Shown here piece after piece: positions 42,525-51,534 of a DNA stretch of 64,000 bases; the stretch's first letter is position 1; each line of letters opens with the position of its first letter. A program made the translations under genes and the position numbers. Under the pieces are notes generated by a model. It did no database searches. It saw nothing but the letters and a program-made list of their open reading frames with translations, and had not been told where the DNA came from. The stretch lies in assembly GCA_030740795.1 (NCBI GenBank), contig JASLWO010000039.1:1-64000 (forward strand), given 5' to 3'. The DNA is from Acidimicrobiales bacterium (GTDB lineage: Bacteria; Actinomycetota; Acidimicrobiia; Acidimicrobiales; UBA8592).

Positions 42525-43633
42525 CCGCTGTTGAGACCTATCTCAAGGACTCTGAAACCTATTTGGCATTCTGACAAGCTAAATTCCGTTTCATTGTTGT
42601 ACCCGTAGGGGCATACAACTGCGTCAGTCGGCCCTAAATTGATTGTTTTGTCCCGGTGGGTGATCACTCCTGAACCTTCAAGAATAAACCAGAGCAAAAA
42701 GTCGGGGGTTGCTTCAGAATTCAATGGGCTGACATCTACGCCGTTCTGATGGGTTCCGGTTGCTTCAATAATGTTCACCCATCCAACATTGCCTGAGGAC
42801 TCAGAGATTGATGTTCGGCGGGTAATAAATGAATTGCTGTCCTTGTGATTGTTCCAATGGCTTTCAGCTTGTCTACTCAAAGTAAATCTCTGCCCAGAGA
42901 AATCCCTGTCCGGCGTGAGCAATTCATTAGGTAAGTCCATCACAGGGTCTGCATATGTTGCATGATTGGAAGGTGAACTGAACTCAATTACTTCTAGGTC
43001 GTTGAAAGATTCAAGTACTCTATGCCTGATATGTGGCGGTTGTAGAACACAGTCACCTTCATTAAATATGAAAGGTTCCCCTTGACCTTCATATACAAGT
43101 TTTGCTGACCCCCGAAAGCAGTAAATGATTTGGAACCCGACGTCGTGGAAATGGACCCAGTCGGGGACCTCTCCAGATCCTTCAATTCTAATATGTGAAG
43201 CCGTAAATCCGGAATTGGGGTGGTCTATAAGGGAGCGATACGCCATTCCTGCACGCCCAGTAACCCAGTGGGCGTCGCTCTGTTCTGCAATGGCAAGTGT
43301 GGGAGATGGTTTCGTCATCTTGTCTGATTCCCTTGCGAAGGTTACATAGCTTACCTTTGTCCCATTGGGGCCTTCCTTTGATGTCCCTAGGAGTTCAGAT
43401 TCATCGGTGGGGATTTCAAGGGTCACGGGAGCGGATTCAGAGTGCTTATCTAATGAGACAGTGAGTCCTTCCAGCGTTAGAACTGCGACGTTTGGATCTT
43501 CTGCTGGAGCAATCATCGCGACTGCGAAACCTAATTCGTCTGTAAAAAAAGAAAGCCCAGCTTGGAAATCTGGGGCAGCAACTACGAGACGAATCGTACT
43601 TAATGAGTTGATTCCTACCTGATCCGTATTCAT
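42521..43633 (-). CDS. VOC-like plus bicupin protein
   Basis: The 370-residue protein seems to have three parts. Residues about 8-90 resemble a VOC/glyoxalase half-domain (STIRLVVAAPDFQAGLSFFT). About 150-235 is a cupin with FHDVGFQIIYCFRG and PPHIRHRV, carrying candidate metal ligands. About 255-365 is a second cupin-like unit (WFILEGSGVITHRDKTINLG) lacking an obvious His set. Function is unknown; bicupins include dioxygenases and isomerases. ATG 43633 overlaps the stop of the upstream gene as ATGA, so ATG 43654 is not preferred. Confidence 0.65.
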   Translation of the reverse strand: MNTDQVGINSLSTIRLVVAAPDFQAGLSFFTDELGFAVAMIAPAEDPNVAVLTLEGLTVSLDKHSESAPVTLEIPTDESELLGTSKEGPNGTKVSYVTFARESDKMTKPSPTLAIAEQSDAHWVTGRAGMAYRSLIDHPNSGFTASHIRIEGSGEVPDWVHFHDVGFQIIYCFRGSAKLVYEGQGEPFIFNEGDCVLQPPHIRHRVLESFNDLEVIEFSSPSNHATYADPVMDLPNELLTPDRDFSGQRFTLSRQAESHWNNHKDSNSFITRRTSISESSGNVGWVNIIEATGTHQNGVDVSPLNSEATPDFLLWFILEGSGVITHRDKTINLGPTDAVVCPYGYNNETEFSLSECQIGFRVLEIGLNSG

Positions 43634-43995
43634 GAAGATGGGGCAAGAACCCAATCTAAATTGTCATGCACCAGTATTTGGGTTTCAGTTTCGTTTAAGG
43701 TGCCATTTCCAAGTAGCGTTTCGAGTTGTCCTCCGGTGCAATCCACGATGAAATCTGATGCTGAGAGAACATCGGATAGAGAGTTTCGGCGTGCATCCGT
43801 ATCTGTTGTCTGTGACCCTTTCGGGAAGTTAATTTCAATCATTAGCGACCCTAGAGATTGGAGAGCGAATCTAGCCACTTCCCCTATTCCGTTATTTTCT
43901 TCAGAAGAAACCACGACTACTGAAGATTCGTTTGTGATTCCACGCTGCTTGAGTTGTTGCGCATTTAAAGCTATGTGATTCCAAGTAATTTCCAT
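43630..43995 (-). CDS. Small protein resembling the N-terminal part of M29/NicX-like enzymes
   Basis: The 121-residue product has a Rossmann-like pattern: SSVVVVSSEENNGIGEVARF, ALQSLGSLMIEINFP and SASDFIVDCTGGQLETLL. This recalls the first domain of leucyl aminopeptidase (M29) or 2,5-dihydroxypyridine dioxygenase-like proteins, which are about 350 residues long. If so, the catalytic part is missing. It is translationally coupled to the VOC-bicupin gene through ATGA. The match is by eye and weak. Confidence 0.4.
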   Translation of the reverse strand: MEITWNHIALNAQQLKQRGITNESSVVVVSSEENNGIGEVARFALQSLGSLMIEINFPKGSQTTDTDARRNSLSDVLSASDFIVDCTGGQLETLLGNGTLNETETQILVHDNLDWVLAPSS

Positions 43996-44106
43996 GTGAA
44001 ATATATCCTATTAGCTTATGTAAGGGTCGCTTAGTCTTCCATACGAATTAGTTTCACTTATTTACGATACCGTTCTTATGCATAGCATTTGCTTTGATGG
44101 GTGTAC

Positions 44107-44823
44107 ATGACAACAAAACCACTTATAGGAATTACGGGGAAACGCAGGAAAGGTGAAGATTTACGCGGGAATTTACGTGTAATGAATGCCTTATCATTTG
44201 ACCTTTTTTGGGTTGACTACGCTGAAGGGATTCTCGCAGCTGGAGGCATGCCTGTTTTTCTTCCTCTCGGGGTAGACCCCGAGATGATCGTGGAAAGGTT
44301 AGATGGGATTCTTATGAGCGGCGGTGCTGACATCTCCCCTGCTTTATACGGTGCGGAACCGCAGCCTGAACTAGGGGCTGTGGAACCTGTTAGGGACCAA
44401 TTTGAATTAGATCTTTTGAAAGCAGCAACTGAACGTGAATTACCGGTTGCTGGGATTTGTAGAGGTTTACAAATCTTGAATGTTTATGCTGGGGGGAACC
44501 TGTTTCAGGACATCCCGCCTCATGCTGTTCGAGATAAACCTCCCACGACCCGAGTGCATGAAGTGACTATTGAAAAAGGGTCGGTCTTGGAAGATCTATA
44601 TGGATCAACGACGCAAGTGAATTCCTTGCATCATCAAAGTATTGACCGTGTTGGGAAGGGCTTCGTTGTTACTGCAAGATCTGAAGATACTGGTGTTGAA
44701 GGAATCGAACATGAGGATTTACCGATCATCGCAGTGCAGTGGCATCCGGAAATGCTTGACACTCGTGATAATGACCCATTATTTAAATGGCTTGTAGATC
44801 AAGCTATGTCTCTAGCTTCTTAG
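44107..44823 (+). CDS. puuD: Gamma-glutamyl-GABA hydrolase-like peptidase C26 (PuuD family)
   Basis: This class I glutamine-amidotransferase-like hydrolase has nucleophile Cys in GICRGLQILNVYAGG, His in AVQWHPEML and the following Glu/Asp region. The N-terminal PLIGITGKRRKGEDL and SGGADISPALYG are typical of PuuD. In the Puu pathway PuuD releases GABA from gamma-glutamyl-GABA. The start is ATG 44107 or GTG 44101. It ends head-on with mmsA, sharing the TTAG stop overlap, and borders the polyamine operon, supporting a polyamine role. Confidence 0.82.
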   Translation: MTTKPLIGITGKRRKGEDLRGNLRVMNALSFDLFWVDYAEGILAAGGMPVFLPLGVDPEMIVERLDGILMSGGADISPALYGAEPQPELGAVEPVRDQFELDLLKAATERELPVAGICRGLQILNVYAGGNLFQDIPPHAVRDKPPTTRVHEVTIEKGSVLEDLYGSTTQVNSLHHQSIDRVGKGFVVTARSEDTGVEGIEHEDLPIIAVQWHPEMLDTRDNDPLFKWLVDQAMSLAS

Positions 44824-46307
44824 GTGTTTCGCGGAAACCCTAAGTCGATCTGACTACTTGTTGGGTCTGGCCATCTACTAGTAACAACTTTTTGTTTCGT
44901 GAAAAAATGCATTCCTTCTGGACCGTACATTGCAGCATCTCCGAACAGAGAGTCGTTCCAACCGCCAAATGAGTGGTAGCCAACGGGGACAGGAATCGGC
45001 ACGTTAATACCGACCATGCCCGCCTGAACATCCTTTTGGAATTGTCGCGCTGCCCCACCGTCTCTTGTGAAGATCGCTACGCCGTTTCCGTACCGATTAT
45101 TTTCGATAATGTTGACTGCTTGATCGAAAGTACTGACTCTAACTGTGCAAAGGACTGGTCCGAAAATTTCATCCTGGTAGACATTCATTTCGGTTGTTAC
45201 GTTGTCAAGCAAGGTAGCGCCTATGAAAAATCCTGGGTTTGCTATGAGTTCAGTTCTCCCATCAGTAACTACAACCGCCCCTTCTTTCTCCGCTGATTCG
45301 AGGTAGCTAATCACCCGATCTCGGTGATCTTGGCTTATCAACGGTCCCATCTCTGATTCAGGTTCCATTCCTGGGCCAATTGTTAGCCCTTTGATTCGTT
45401 TAGCGATCGCTTCAACAAGGGGATCTGCTATTTCTCCAACTGCAACTACGACTGAAATTGCCATACATCGCTCACCGGCTGATCCGTATGCTGCTGAAAC
45501 TGCTGCATCTGCAGCAAGATCAATGTCCGCATCCGGTAGCACTACCATATGATTCTTTGCGCCTCCCAACGCCTGAACACGTTTTCCTTTTGATGTTCCT
45601 GTTGTGTAGACATGTTTGGCAACAGGTGTTGAACCCACGAAACTAATTGCTTCTACATCTGGGTGGGATAGAAGGAGGTTGACGGATTCCTCATTTCCGT
45701 TTATTAAATTAACGACTCCTGGTGGAAATCCAGCTTCCTGGATTAATTCCACAAGGTATCCCGGTGCAGATGGGTTTCTATCGGATGGTTTCAATATGAA
45801 GGTATTCCCGCAAGCAATTGCATTTGGCAACATCCATAATGGCACCATGATCGGGAAATTGAATGGGGTGATCCCTGCGCATACACCAACCGGTTGCCTG
45901 AGAGTGTAAACATCAACTCCAGTAGAGGCTTGTTCACTGTAGGATCCTTTAAGGGTTTCGGCGAAACCACACGCGTATTCAATATTTTCTATTCCTCGCG
46001 CTACTTCCCCCCGCGCATCTTCTATAACTTTCCCATGTTCTTCGGTTATGAGTTCAGCGATATGTCTTTCGTTTTGCACCACGAGGTTTCTAAATTTATG
46101 TAGAAGTTTGGTCCTATGAGCTATGGAAGTGTCTTTCCATTCTTTGAAAGACGTTTTGGCAGTTGATACAGCGAGGTCGATTTCTTTATTTGTAGCCACT
46201 GCCGCTTCAGCTACTTGTTCTCCAGTAGCTGGGTTGAGGACAACGCTCTTACCAGCTTTTAAAGCCTCTAAATTCTGTCCATTGATCTGATGATGGATTT
46301 GCCGCAT
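44820..46307 (-). CDS. mmsA: CoA-acylating methylmalonate/malonate semialdehyde dehydrogenase
   Basis: MmsA converts methylmalonate semialdehyde to propionyl-CoA, or malonate semialdehyde to acetyl-CoA, releasing carbon dioxide. The 495-residue aldehyde dehydrogenase has TPFNFPIMVPLWMLPNAIAC, FVGSTPVAKHVY and the catalytic Cys in YGSAGERCMAISV, the MmsA-specific form of the active site. At the end of a polyamine operon it could take malonate semialdehyde formed from beta-alanine. A 256-nt structured gap separates it from potD upstream. Confidence 0.92.
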   Translation of the reverse strand: MRQIHHQINGQNLEALKAGKSVVLNPATGEQVAEAAVATNKEIDLAVSTAKTSFKEWKDTSIAHRTKLLHKFRNLVVQNERHIAELITEEHGKVIEDARGEVARGIENIEYACGFAETLKGSYSEQASTGVDVYTLRQPVGVCAGITPFNFPIMVPLWMLPNAIACGNTFILKPSDRNPSAPGYLVELIQEAGFPPGVVNLINGNEESVNLLLSHPDVEAISFVGSTPVAKHVYTTGTSKGKRVQALGGAKNHMVVLPDADIDLAADAAVSAAYGSAGERCMAISVVVAVGEIADPLVEAIAKRIKGLTIGPGMEPESEMGPLISQDHRDRVISYLESAEKEGAVVVTDGRTELIANPGFFIGATLLDNVTTEMNVYQDEIFGPVLCTVRVSTFDQAVNIIENNRYGNGVAIFTRDGGAARQFQKDVQAGMVGINVPIPVPVGYHSFGGWNDSLFGDAAMYGPEGMHFFTKQKVVTSRWPDPTSSQIDLGFPRNT

Positions 46308-46363
46308 GTGTTCCTTTTGGTGGACCCCTTTACCGGGCTATTCCATATGTTATTGGGTTATTT

Positions 46364-46498
46364 TCAAAGTCGCTGATTATCGTAGGGAACGACAAAAGCG
46401 CCCTCTCTTGTTTCCCTTGATTGCTCTGTTCTTTCTTCGGGGTTCACAAAAGTCGTAAATTGAGGGAGGACCTCCCGAGTTTTCCCCTCATTGGCCAA
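46364..46498 (-). CDS. Candidate 44-residue small protein between potD and mmsA
   Basis: A frame from TTG 46498 to TGA 46364 encodes a hydrophilic 44-residue peptide, with FTTFVNPEERTEQSRETREG and AFVVPYDNQRL. Composition is protein-like (mixed charged and aromatic residues, no low complexity). No ATG or clear ribosome binding site precedes it; GTG 46447 is an internal alternative giving 27 residues. A 13-bp palindrome (46464-46476) lies inside. It could be a small protein or part of an mmsA leader. I do not recognise it. Confidence 0.3.
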   Translation of the reverse strand: MANEGKTREVLPQFTTFVNPEERTEQSRETREGAFVVPYDNQRL

Positions 46499-46516
46499 CC
46501 TGAGGGATGAAGTGTG

Positions 46517-46559
46517 TTTTGATTGGGGGCAAGGTTTTCTGCCTTGCCCCCAGTCAAAA
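46517..46559. terminator. Long inverted repeat after potD
   Basis: GGGGGCAAGG and CCTTGCCCCC flank a 7-base loop, and the stem extends outward through TTTTGATT against AGTCAAAA with one mismatch, giving about 18 bp. It begins five bases after potD. There is no clean T-run beyond the stem on the minus strand, so it may terminate weakly or protect the 3' end of the pot transcript rather than stop it fully. Confidence 0.6.
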
Positions 46560-46563
46560 GTTT

Positions 46564-47691
46564 TTAGCCTTTAGCTTCAACGAAGGCATCGGCGTATTTG
46601 ATTTCAAAATCCCCGGTGTCTTCTATTGATTCAAGGGATGATACGCCGCCAGCATATAGTGCGGGGTCTCTGACGAAATCTAGAAGATCGTCGTAGTATC
46701 CGTCGGCGTCACCCGCCATGAGATCCAGCGATGCCTGGTTAGGCGTATCGTAATAATTCCAGTCAGTAAGAGCAGCGCCTTGTTCTGCCCCTAATAACCA
46801 GTTGATGAAGGTATGAGCGGTACATGGATGCGGTGCGTCAAAGACAACAGCCATATTGTCAATCCAACGTGTTCCGCCTTCTTCAGGGACGAAATACACG
46901 TAGTCTTCGTAGTTGTCTTGTTCAAGGAATTGCACGAACATATCGCCCGAGTACCCATGTCCAATAACGGTTTCACCTTGTGTTATGAACTCATCTGCTG
47001 AATCGGTATTGAAGGCTGCTAGCCGGCTAGCAGTAGACTTCAGTAATTCTTTAGCTTCATTGAGCTCATCATCACTGGTTGAATTGAGTGAATACCCTAG
47101 GTATTTCAATGCTGCACCCACGGTTTCTCGAGGGTCATTGAGAAGTTGGATCTGTCCATCAAACTCGCCTGATATCGCAGGGTCAAAGATAAGCCCCCAT
47201 GAGCGTGGGAAATCTGTTCCCACTACAGCTGTGTTAACAGCGATACCTGTCGTCCCCCATTGGTAGGGCACGGAATGTGTCCCTTTGGGGTCGTAGTAGA
47301 GTCCGCTGAAATCTTCTGAAATATTCGCAGCGTTCGGGATGACGTCAAAGTTGAGTGGCTGTATTTTCTTAGCTTCGATAAGGATTGACACCATATAGTC
47401 AGATGGAACGATCACATCGTATCCTGAATTTCCTGCCGAAATGATTGGCTGCATTGCCTCGTTGGAGTCATAGACGTCCATCGTGGCGTTGATACCGTAT
47501 TCCTCAGCGAATTCAGCGAGTTGTTCTTCGTCGATATATTCAGCCCAGTTGTATAAGGCTAGGTCGCCATCTATCTGGTTGAGTTCACACGATGCTTTCT
47601 CGTCATCATCACCACCGCCGCATGCTGGGATGGCAATAAGCGCTAGAGCTGCAAATGCCGCCACGAAGCGGAGTTTCCTATTGTTTCTCAT
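46564..47691 (-). CDS. potD: Spermidine/putrescine ABC transporter binding protein
   Basis: This is an extracytoplasmic lipoprotein, with signal peptide and lipobox ALALIAIPACGGG, followed by the polyamine-binding fold. PotD/PotF motifs are LALYNWAEYIDEEQLAEFAE, SGYDVIVPSDYMVSILIEA, VPYQWGTTGIAVN and HTFINWLLGAEQ. Trp and acidic residues in these blocks line the polyamine pocket in the known family. It follows potC by 45 nt and precedes a large hairpin. Length 375 residues. Confidence 0.92.
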   Translation of the reverse strand: MRNNRKLRFVAAFAALALIAIPACGGGDDDEKASCELNQIDGDLALYNWAEYIDEEQLAEFAEEYGINATMDVYDSNEAMQPIISAGNSGYDVIVPSDYMVSILIEAKKIQPLNFDVIPNAANISEDFSGLYYDPKGTHSVPYQWGTTGIAVNTAVVGTDFPRSWGLIFDPAISGEFDGQIQLLNDPRETVGAALKYLGYSLNSTSDDELNEAKELLKSTASRLAAFNTDSADEFITQGETVIGHGYSGDMFVQFLEQDNYEDYVYFVPEEGGTRWIDNMAVVFDAPHPCTAHTFINWLLGAEQGAALTDWNYYDTPNQASLDLMAGDADGYYDDLLDFVRDPALYAGGVSSLESIEDTGDFEIKYADAFVEAKG

Positions 47692-47736
47692 AAATTCCCC
47701 TTTCGGCCAGTGTGGCCATCTCCTGAGATCTTAACC

Positions 47737-48567
47737 TCACCCACCGCGGCGTGCACGCTCAGTAACCAACGATAGGGCTACGAGAATCATAGATGCTAGA
47801 AGCATAATGACTGAAATTGAGTTGATGAGAGGTGTAACCCCTTTCCGAATCAAGCCAAAAACATAAACGGGTAGAGTAGTCCAACCTGGTCCTGTGACGA
47901 ATTGTGTAATGACGACATCATCTAATGAAAGCGTCATCGCTAACAAAGCCCCTCCAGCGATACCGGGCACGATTTGTGGGAATGTGACATGGCGGAATGC
48001 TTTCCACCGAGAAGCGTACAGATCAATGGCTGCTTCTTCTAGATTTGTATTCATACCTGAGAGCCTTGCTCGGACTACCACAGATACAAAACTGATATTG
48101 AAAGCAATATGGCTAATCGTTATTGACCAGAATCCCTTTCGCAACTGAAGTCCGAAAAGCATATCAAGTAGGTCAAAAAATTCTCCGAAGAACAGTAAGA
48201 GCATCACGGCCATAGTGACATCTGGAATGATTATGGGTAGATAAAGCAAAGCATCAAAGACTTTCTTCCCTTTGAAAGTGAACCGCTCAAGAGCGAGTGC
48301 AGACATGGTCCCCAAAATGACAGAGATGATTGTAACTACTATGGCAATTTTTACTGAATTCGATAGTGCTCCGCGAGCGTTTGAACTATCGAAAAAATCT
48401 TGGTACCAATCGAGTGTGAAACCTCCCCATATGCCGACATTTCGGTTATCGCTGAAGGAGAAAAGAACCAGCAGTGCTATGGGGGCGTAGAAAAAGATGT
48501 ACACAAGCCATCCATTAACATGGAGTGCCGCTTTGGCCCAACCGCGGGGTTCAACTGCCGTACTCAT
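47737..48567 (-). CDS. potC: Spermidine/putrescine ABC transporter permease PotC
   Basis: This is the second membrane subunit of the polyamine importer: 276 residues, six spans, opening LVYIFFYAPIALLVLFSFSD. The binding-protein-dependent loop contains NLEEAAIDLYASRWKAFRHV and TFPQIVPGIAGGALLAMTLS. DDVVITQFVTGPG is characteristic of PotC. Its ATG overlaps the potB stop as ATGA, indicating coupled translation. Confidence 0.92.
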   Translation of the reverse strand: MSTAVEPRGWAKAALHVNGWLVYIFFYAPIALLVLFSFSDNRNVGIWGGFTLDWYQDFFDSSNARGALSNSVKIAIVVTIISVILGTMSALALERFTFKGKKVFDALLYLPIIIPDVTMAVMLLLFFGEFFDLLDMLFGLQLRKGFWSITISHIAFNISFVSVVVRARLSGMNTNLEEAAIDLYASRWKAFRHVTFPQIVPGIAGGALLAMTLSLDDVVITQFVTGPGWTTLPVYVFGLIRKGVTPLINSISVIMLLASMILVALSLVTERARRGG

Positions 48568-49466
48568 AAGGTCCTACCTCCTTTACGGAAGTAGATAACC
48601 GTGCCTGCGAGCATTACTGCCATGAGAACAAATGAAAGCGCCGCGCCGAATGGCCAGTTTCGGGCTGTGAGAAATTGCGTAACTATGTAACTTCCAAGCA
48701 GCGTCGTTTTAGCTCCTCCGAGAATTTCAGGAGTCACGTAAGCTCCTAAGCTGGGTATGAAGACCAGAATCGACCCAGCGATCACTCCGGGCATGGAAAG
48801 TGGAAGAAGGACATTGCGGAATGATTGCCAACCGGTCCCATACAGGTCTCTACTTGCTTCAAGAAGCTGCCCGTCAATTCGTTCAATCGCAGCGTAGAGG
48901 GGAAGGATCATAAACGGCAAATACCCGTAAACGAGTCCCAAAACAACTGCCTTCTGGCTAAAAAGGAGTTCATGAGTGCCAAGTCCCAAGAATTCAGTGG
49001 CTTTCGTGAGTGGGCCATCATTGCCGAGGATGACTCGCCAGGCAAAGTTTCTTACTAAGAAGTTGGTCCAGAAAGGAATCATGACAAAGACAAGCATGAC
49101 GTTACGTATTGCCGGTCTTCTCGTCGCTAGAAAGTAAGCAAACGGGTACGCAATGAGTAGACAGATGACTGTAGTTAACAATGCGAGCCACAGGGAACGG
49201 AAAAGTATCGTTCGGACAATTGGTTCAGCTATCCTCTCGTAGCTTGCTACGTTCCACCCGGAAAGGTCTGTACCTCCGAAACGATTACGAGTAGCAAAGC
49301 TATATATGAAAACAATTGCTAATGGAATGACGAAAAAAATGATTAAGTACAGGTAGGACGGCAAAGCTAGTAATAATCCGCGGCGTGACTCTTTGCGCTG
49401 GGCAGCTTTCTCAAACTGTGGTGTCGCTTCGACGTTCTCTGAAGGTGGTTCTGATGTAATCGTCAT
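48564..49466 (-). CDS. potB: Spermidine/putrescine ABC transporter permease PotB
   Basis: This is the first membrane subunit, 300 residues, with an N-terminal hydrophilic stretch and six spans. Family landmarks are LLALPSYLYLIIFFVIPLAI, MIPFWTNFLVRNFAWRVIL, and the EAA loop LLEASRDLYGTGWQSFRNVL with LPLSMPGVIAGS. GAYVTPEILGG near the end is typical of PotB. It begins at the potA stop (TAATG, 1-nt overlap). Confidence 0.92.
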   Translation of the reverse strand: MTITSEPPSENVEATPQFEKAAQRKESRRGLLLALPSYLYLIIFFVIPLAIVFIYSFATRNRFGGTDLSGWNVASYERIAEPIVRTILFRSLWLALLTTVICLLIAYPFAYFLATRRPAIRNVMLVFVMIPFWTNFLVRNFAWRVILGNDGPLTKATEFLGLGTHELLFSQKAVVLGLVYGYLPFMILPLYAAIERIDGQLLEASRDLYGTGWQSFRNVLLPLSMPGVIAGSILVFIPSLGAYVTPEILGGAKTTLLGSYIVTQFLTARNWPFGAALSFVLMAVMLAGTVIYFRKGGRTL

Positions 49467-50527
49467 TAGTCAGCTACCACTGAGATGGCATCATGGTCCC
49501 AGCTAACAGTGATTGGGGTTCCAGGTTCGTAAAGTTCTACCCCTGGTCTGTTCTCTTCTCGGACTTCAAGGGACATCCACGTGAATTTCACACTGTAAAC
49601 ACGTGCGTTACCTAGATAAGTGATTGTCTCAACTACCCCGCTTACGCTTGAAAGCGGATCGCCGTCTTCCTTCTGCTGGGTGATTTTAGCTCTTTCAGGA
49701 CGAAGACTAATTGAGACACTGGTCCCAGCCGCAAAATCATTAGAGGCTCTGATTGGTGTTCCATTGGTGAGAATCACTGTTTCGCTATCAGAAACAGTTC
49801 CTTCAAGAAGATTTGTCCGTCCGATGAAATCAGCGACGAATCTATTGACAGGAGTTTCATAAATTTCTTCGGGGCTGGCGACTTGAAGGAGTTTCCCCTC
49901 GTGCATTACTGCTATACGGTCTGACATGGTAAGAGCTTCTTCTTGATCGTGGGTTACGAAAACAAAGCTGATCCCCACGTCTCGTTGTAGTTTTTTTAGC
50001 TCAAGTTGCATCTCTTGACGTAATTTGAGATCAAGAGCTCCGAGCGGTTCGTCAAGGAGTAAAACTTTAGGTTGATTAACGAGCGCTCTTGCTAGAGCGA
50101 CACGTTGTTGCTGCCCTCCAGACATTTGAGATGGTTTCCGACCCTCTAAACCCTCCAATTGAACAAGTTCTATCATTTCCATAGCTCTAGTTCGGGTTTC
50201 GTTCTTATCTATACCTTGCATTTTTAGACCAAATCCAACGTTGTCTAAAACGCTTAAGTGGGGGAAAAGAGCATAATTTTGGAAAACGGTATTCACTGAC
50301 CTTTTATTGGGGGCAAGTGTTCCTACTTCCTCTCCGAAGATCGAAAGGCTTCCTTGCGTTGGGAATTCAAGCCCGGCAATCATCCGTAAAGTAGTTGTTT
50401 TCCCGCAGCCGCTTGGTCCGAGCATCGCGAAGAACTCACCATCTTCGATTGTGAGGTCAATATTATCTACTGCGACGACATCCCCGAATTTCTTCGTGAT
50501 TGCTTTCAACTCAACTGCTGCTGTCAT
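49466..50527 (-). CDS. potA: Spermidine/putrescine ABC transporter ATP-binding protein
   Basis: PotA-type ATPase of 353 residues: Walker A GPSGCGKTTTLRMIAGLE, Q-loop TVFQNYALFPHLSV, signature [16 protein letters not shown], Walker B VLLLDEPLGALD and switch His FVTHDQEEAL. A C-terminal TOBE domain (about 270-345) includes VSISLRPERAKI. It lies 32 nt after agmatinase in the same direction, tying polyamine import to polyamine metabolism. Confidence 0.94.
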   Translation of the reverse strand: MTAAVELKAITKKFGDVVAVDNIDLTIEDGEFFAMLGPSGCGKTTTLRMIAGLEFPTQGSLSIFGEEVGTLAPNKRSVNTVFQNYALFPHLSVLDNVGFGLKMQGIDKNETRTRAMEMIELVQLEGLEGRKPSQMSGGQQQRVALARALVNQPKVLLLDEPLGALDLKLRQEMQLELKKLQRDVGISFVFVTHDQEEALTMSDRIAVMHEGKLLQVASPEEIYETPVNRFVADFIGRTNLLEGTVSDSETVILTNGTPIRASNDFAAGTSVSISLRPERAKITQQKEDGDPLSSVSGVVETITYLGNARVYSVKFTWMSLEVREENRPGVELYEPGTPITVSWDHDAISVVAD

Positions 50528-50559
50528 GGAATCCCCCCTCTGACTTAATATAGCTGCCT

Positions 50560-51534
50560 CTAGATACGTCCAAATGGTTTGGACTCTGCACCTGCTTTAA
50601 TTGCTTGAAGGCAAATAAAATCATGAAGTATCGTAGCTGCAGCTATCGCCGTGATTTCGCCTACGTCATACAGAGGAGCGACTTCAACGAGGTCCATGCC
50701 AACGATGTCGACGTTTCCAAGTGACCGAATTGCCTCTAACGCTTGTGATGAACTCAAACCCCCGGCAACCGGGGTTCCTGTCCCCGGGGCGAATGCCGGG
50801 TCTAAGCAGTCAATATCGAATGTGAGATACGCTGGGTTGTCGCCTATAACTTCTTCTATCACCTCAATTACTGCTGCGATCCCTTCTCTGTGCACCCAGG
50901 GCGCTCCAAGTACAGTGAGGCCGTGCGTTTCTGAGTTATGGGTGCGTATCCCAACTTGGATTGAGGTTGTTGGATCTATAAGTTCTTCATTTATAGCGCG
51001 AAGAAACATTGAACCATGGTCCATTCTTTTCCCATCGTCAACCCACGTATCACAATGGGCATCAAAATGGATGAGTGAAAGAGGACCGTGTTTATCTGCA
51101 TGGGCTTTAAGTAACGGGTAGGTAATAAAGTGGTCACCTCCCATACTTAACATCATGGTGTCACTGCTTAGGATTTCATTAGCGTGTTGTTCAATCTTTT
51201 CAGCAGCTTGTTGAGGGTACCCATAATCAATAAAACAATCCCCGTAATCAGCCACACGGAGGTAAGTGAAAGGGTCGAAACCGAAGGGATAGGCTTCTAA
51301 CTCGGCTAACCCTACAGACCCGGCCCTTATAGCTCTTGGCCCAAATCTTGAACCTGGCCGGTTTGAGCTAGCCATGTCAAAGGGGACACCGGTTACGGCT
51401 ATATCTACATTCGATAAGTCTTTTGTGTAGTTTCTCCGTAGGAAAGACAGCGCCCCGCCAAAAGTCATTTCAGGGTTACGCCCCAGAAGGTCCTCTCTTT
51501 GAAAGGCCTGATCTCCCTCTATTTTTTCAGACAT
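50560..51534 (-). CDS. speB: Agmatinase-type ureohydrolase
   Basis: This manganese ureohydrolase releases urea from agmatine to give putrescine. Metal ligands are visible in MLSMGGDHFITYPLL, LIHFDAHCDTW and LTFDIDCLDPAFAPGTGTP. The N-terminal GVPFDMASSNRPGSRFGPRA is characteristic of agmatinases, though guanidinobutyrase and related enzymes share it. The 324-residue length is typical. ATG 51534 overlaps the stop of the GNAT gene by one base. With PotABCD next door, putrescine production from imported agmatine is plausible. Confidence 0.88.
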   Translation of the reverse strand: MSEKIEGDQAFQREDLLGRNPEMTFGGALSFLRRNYTKDLSNVDIAVTGVPFDMASSNRPGSRFGPRAIRAGSVGLAELEAYPFGFDPFTYLRVADYGDCFIDYGYPQQAAEKIEQHANEILSSDTMMLSMGGDHFITYPLLKAHADKHGPLSLIHFDAHCDTWVDDGKRMDHGSMFLRAINEELIDPTTSIQVGIRTHNSETHGLTVLGAPWVHREGIAAVIEVIEEVIGDNPAYLTFDIDCLDPAFAPGTGTPVAGGLSSSQALEAIRSLGNVDIVGMDLVEVAPLYDVGEITAIAAATILHDFICLQAIKAGAESKPFGRI

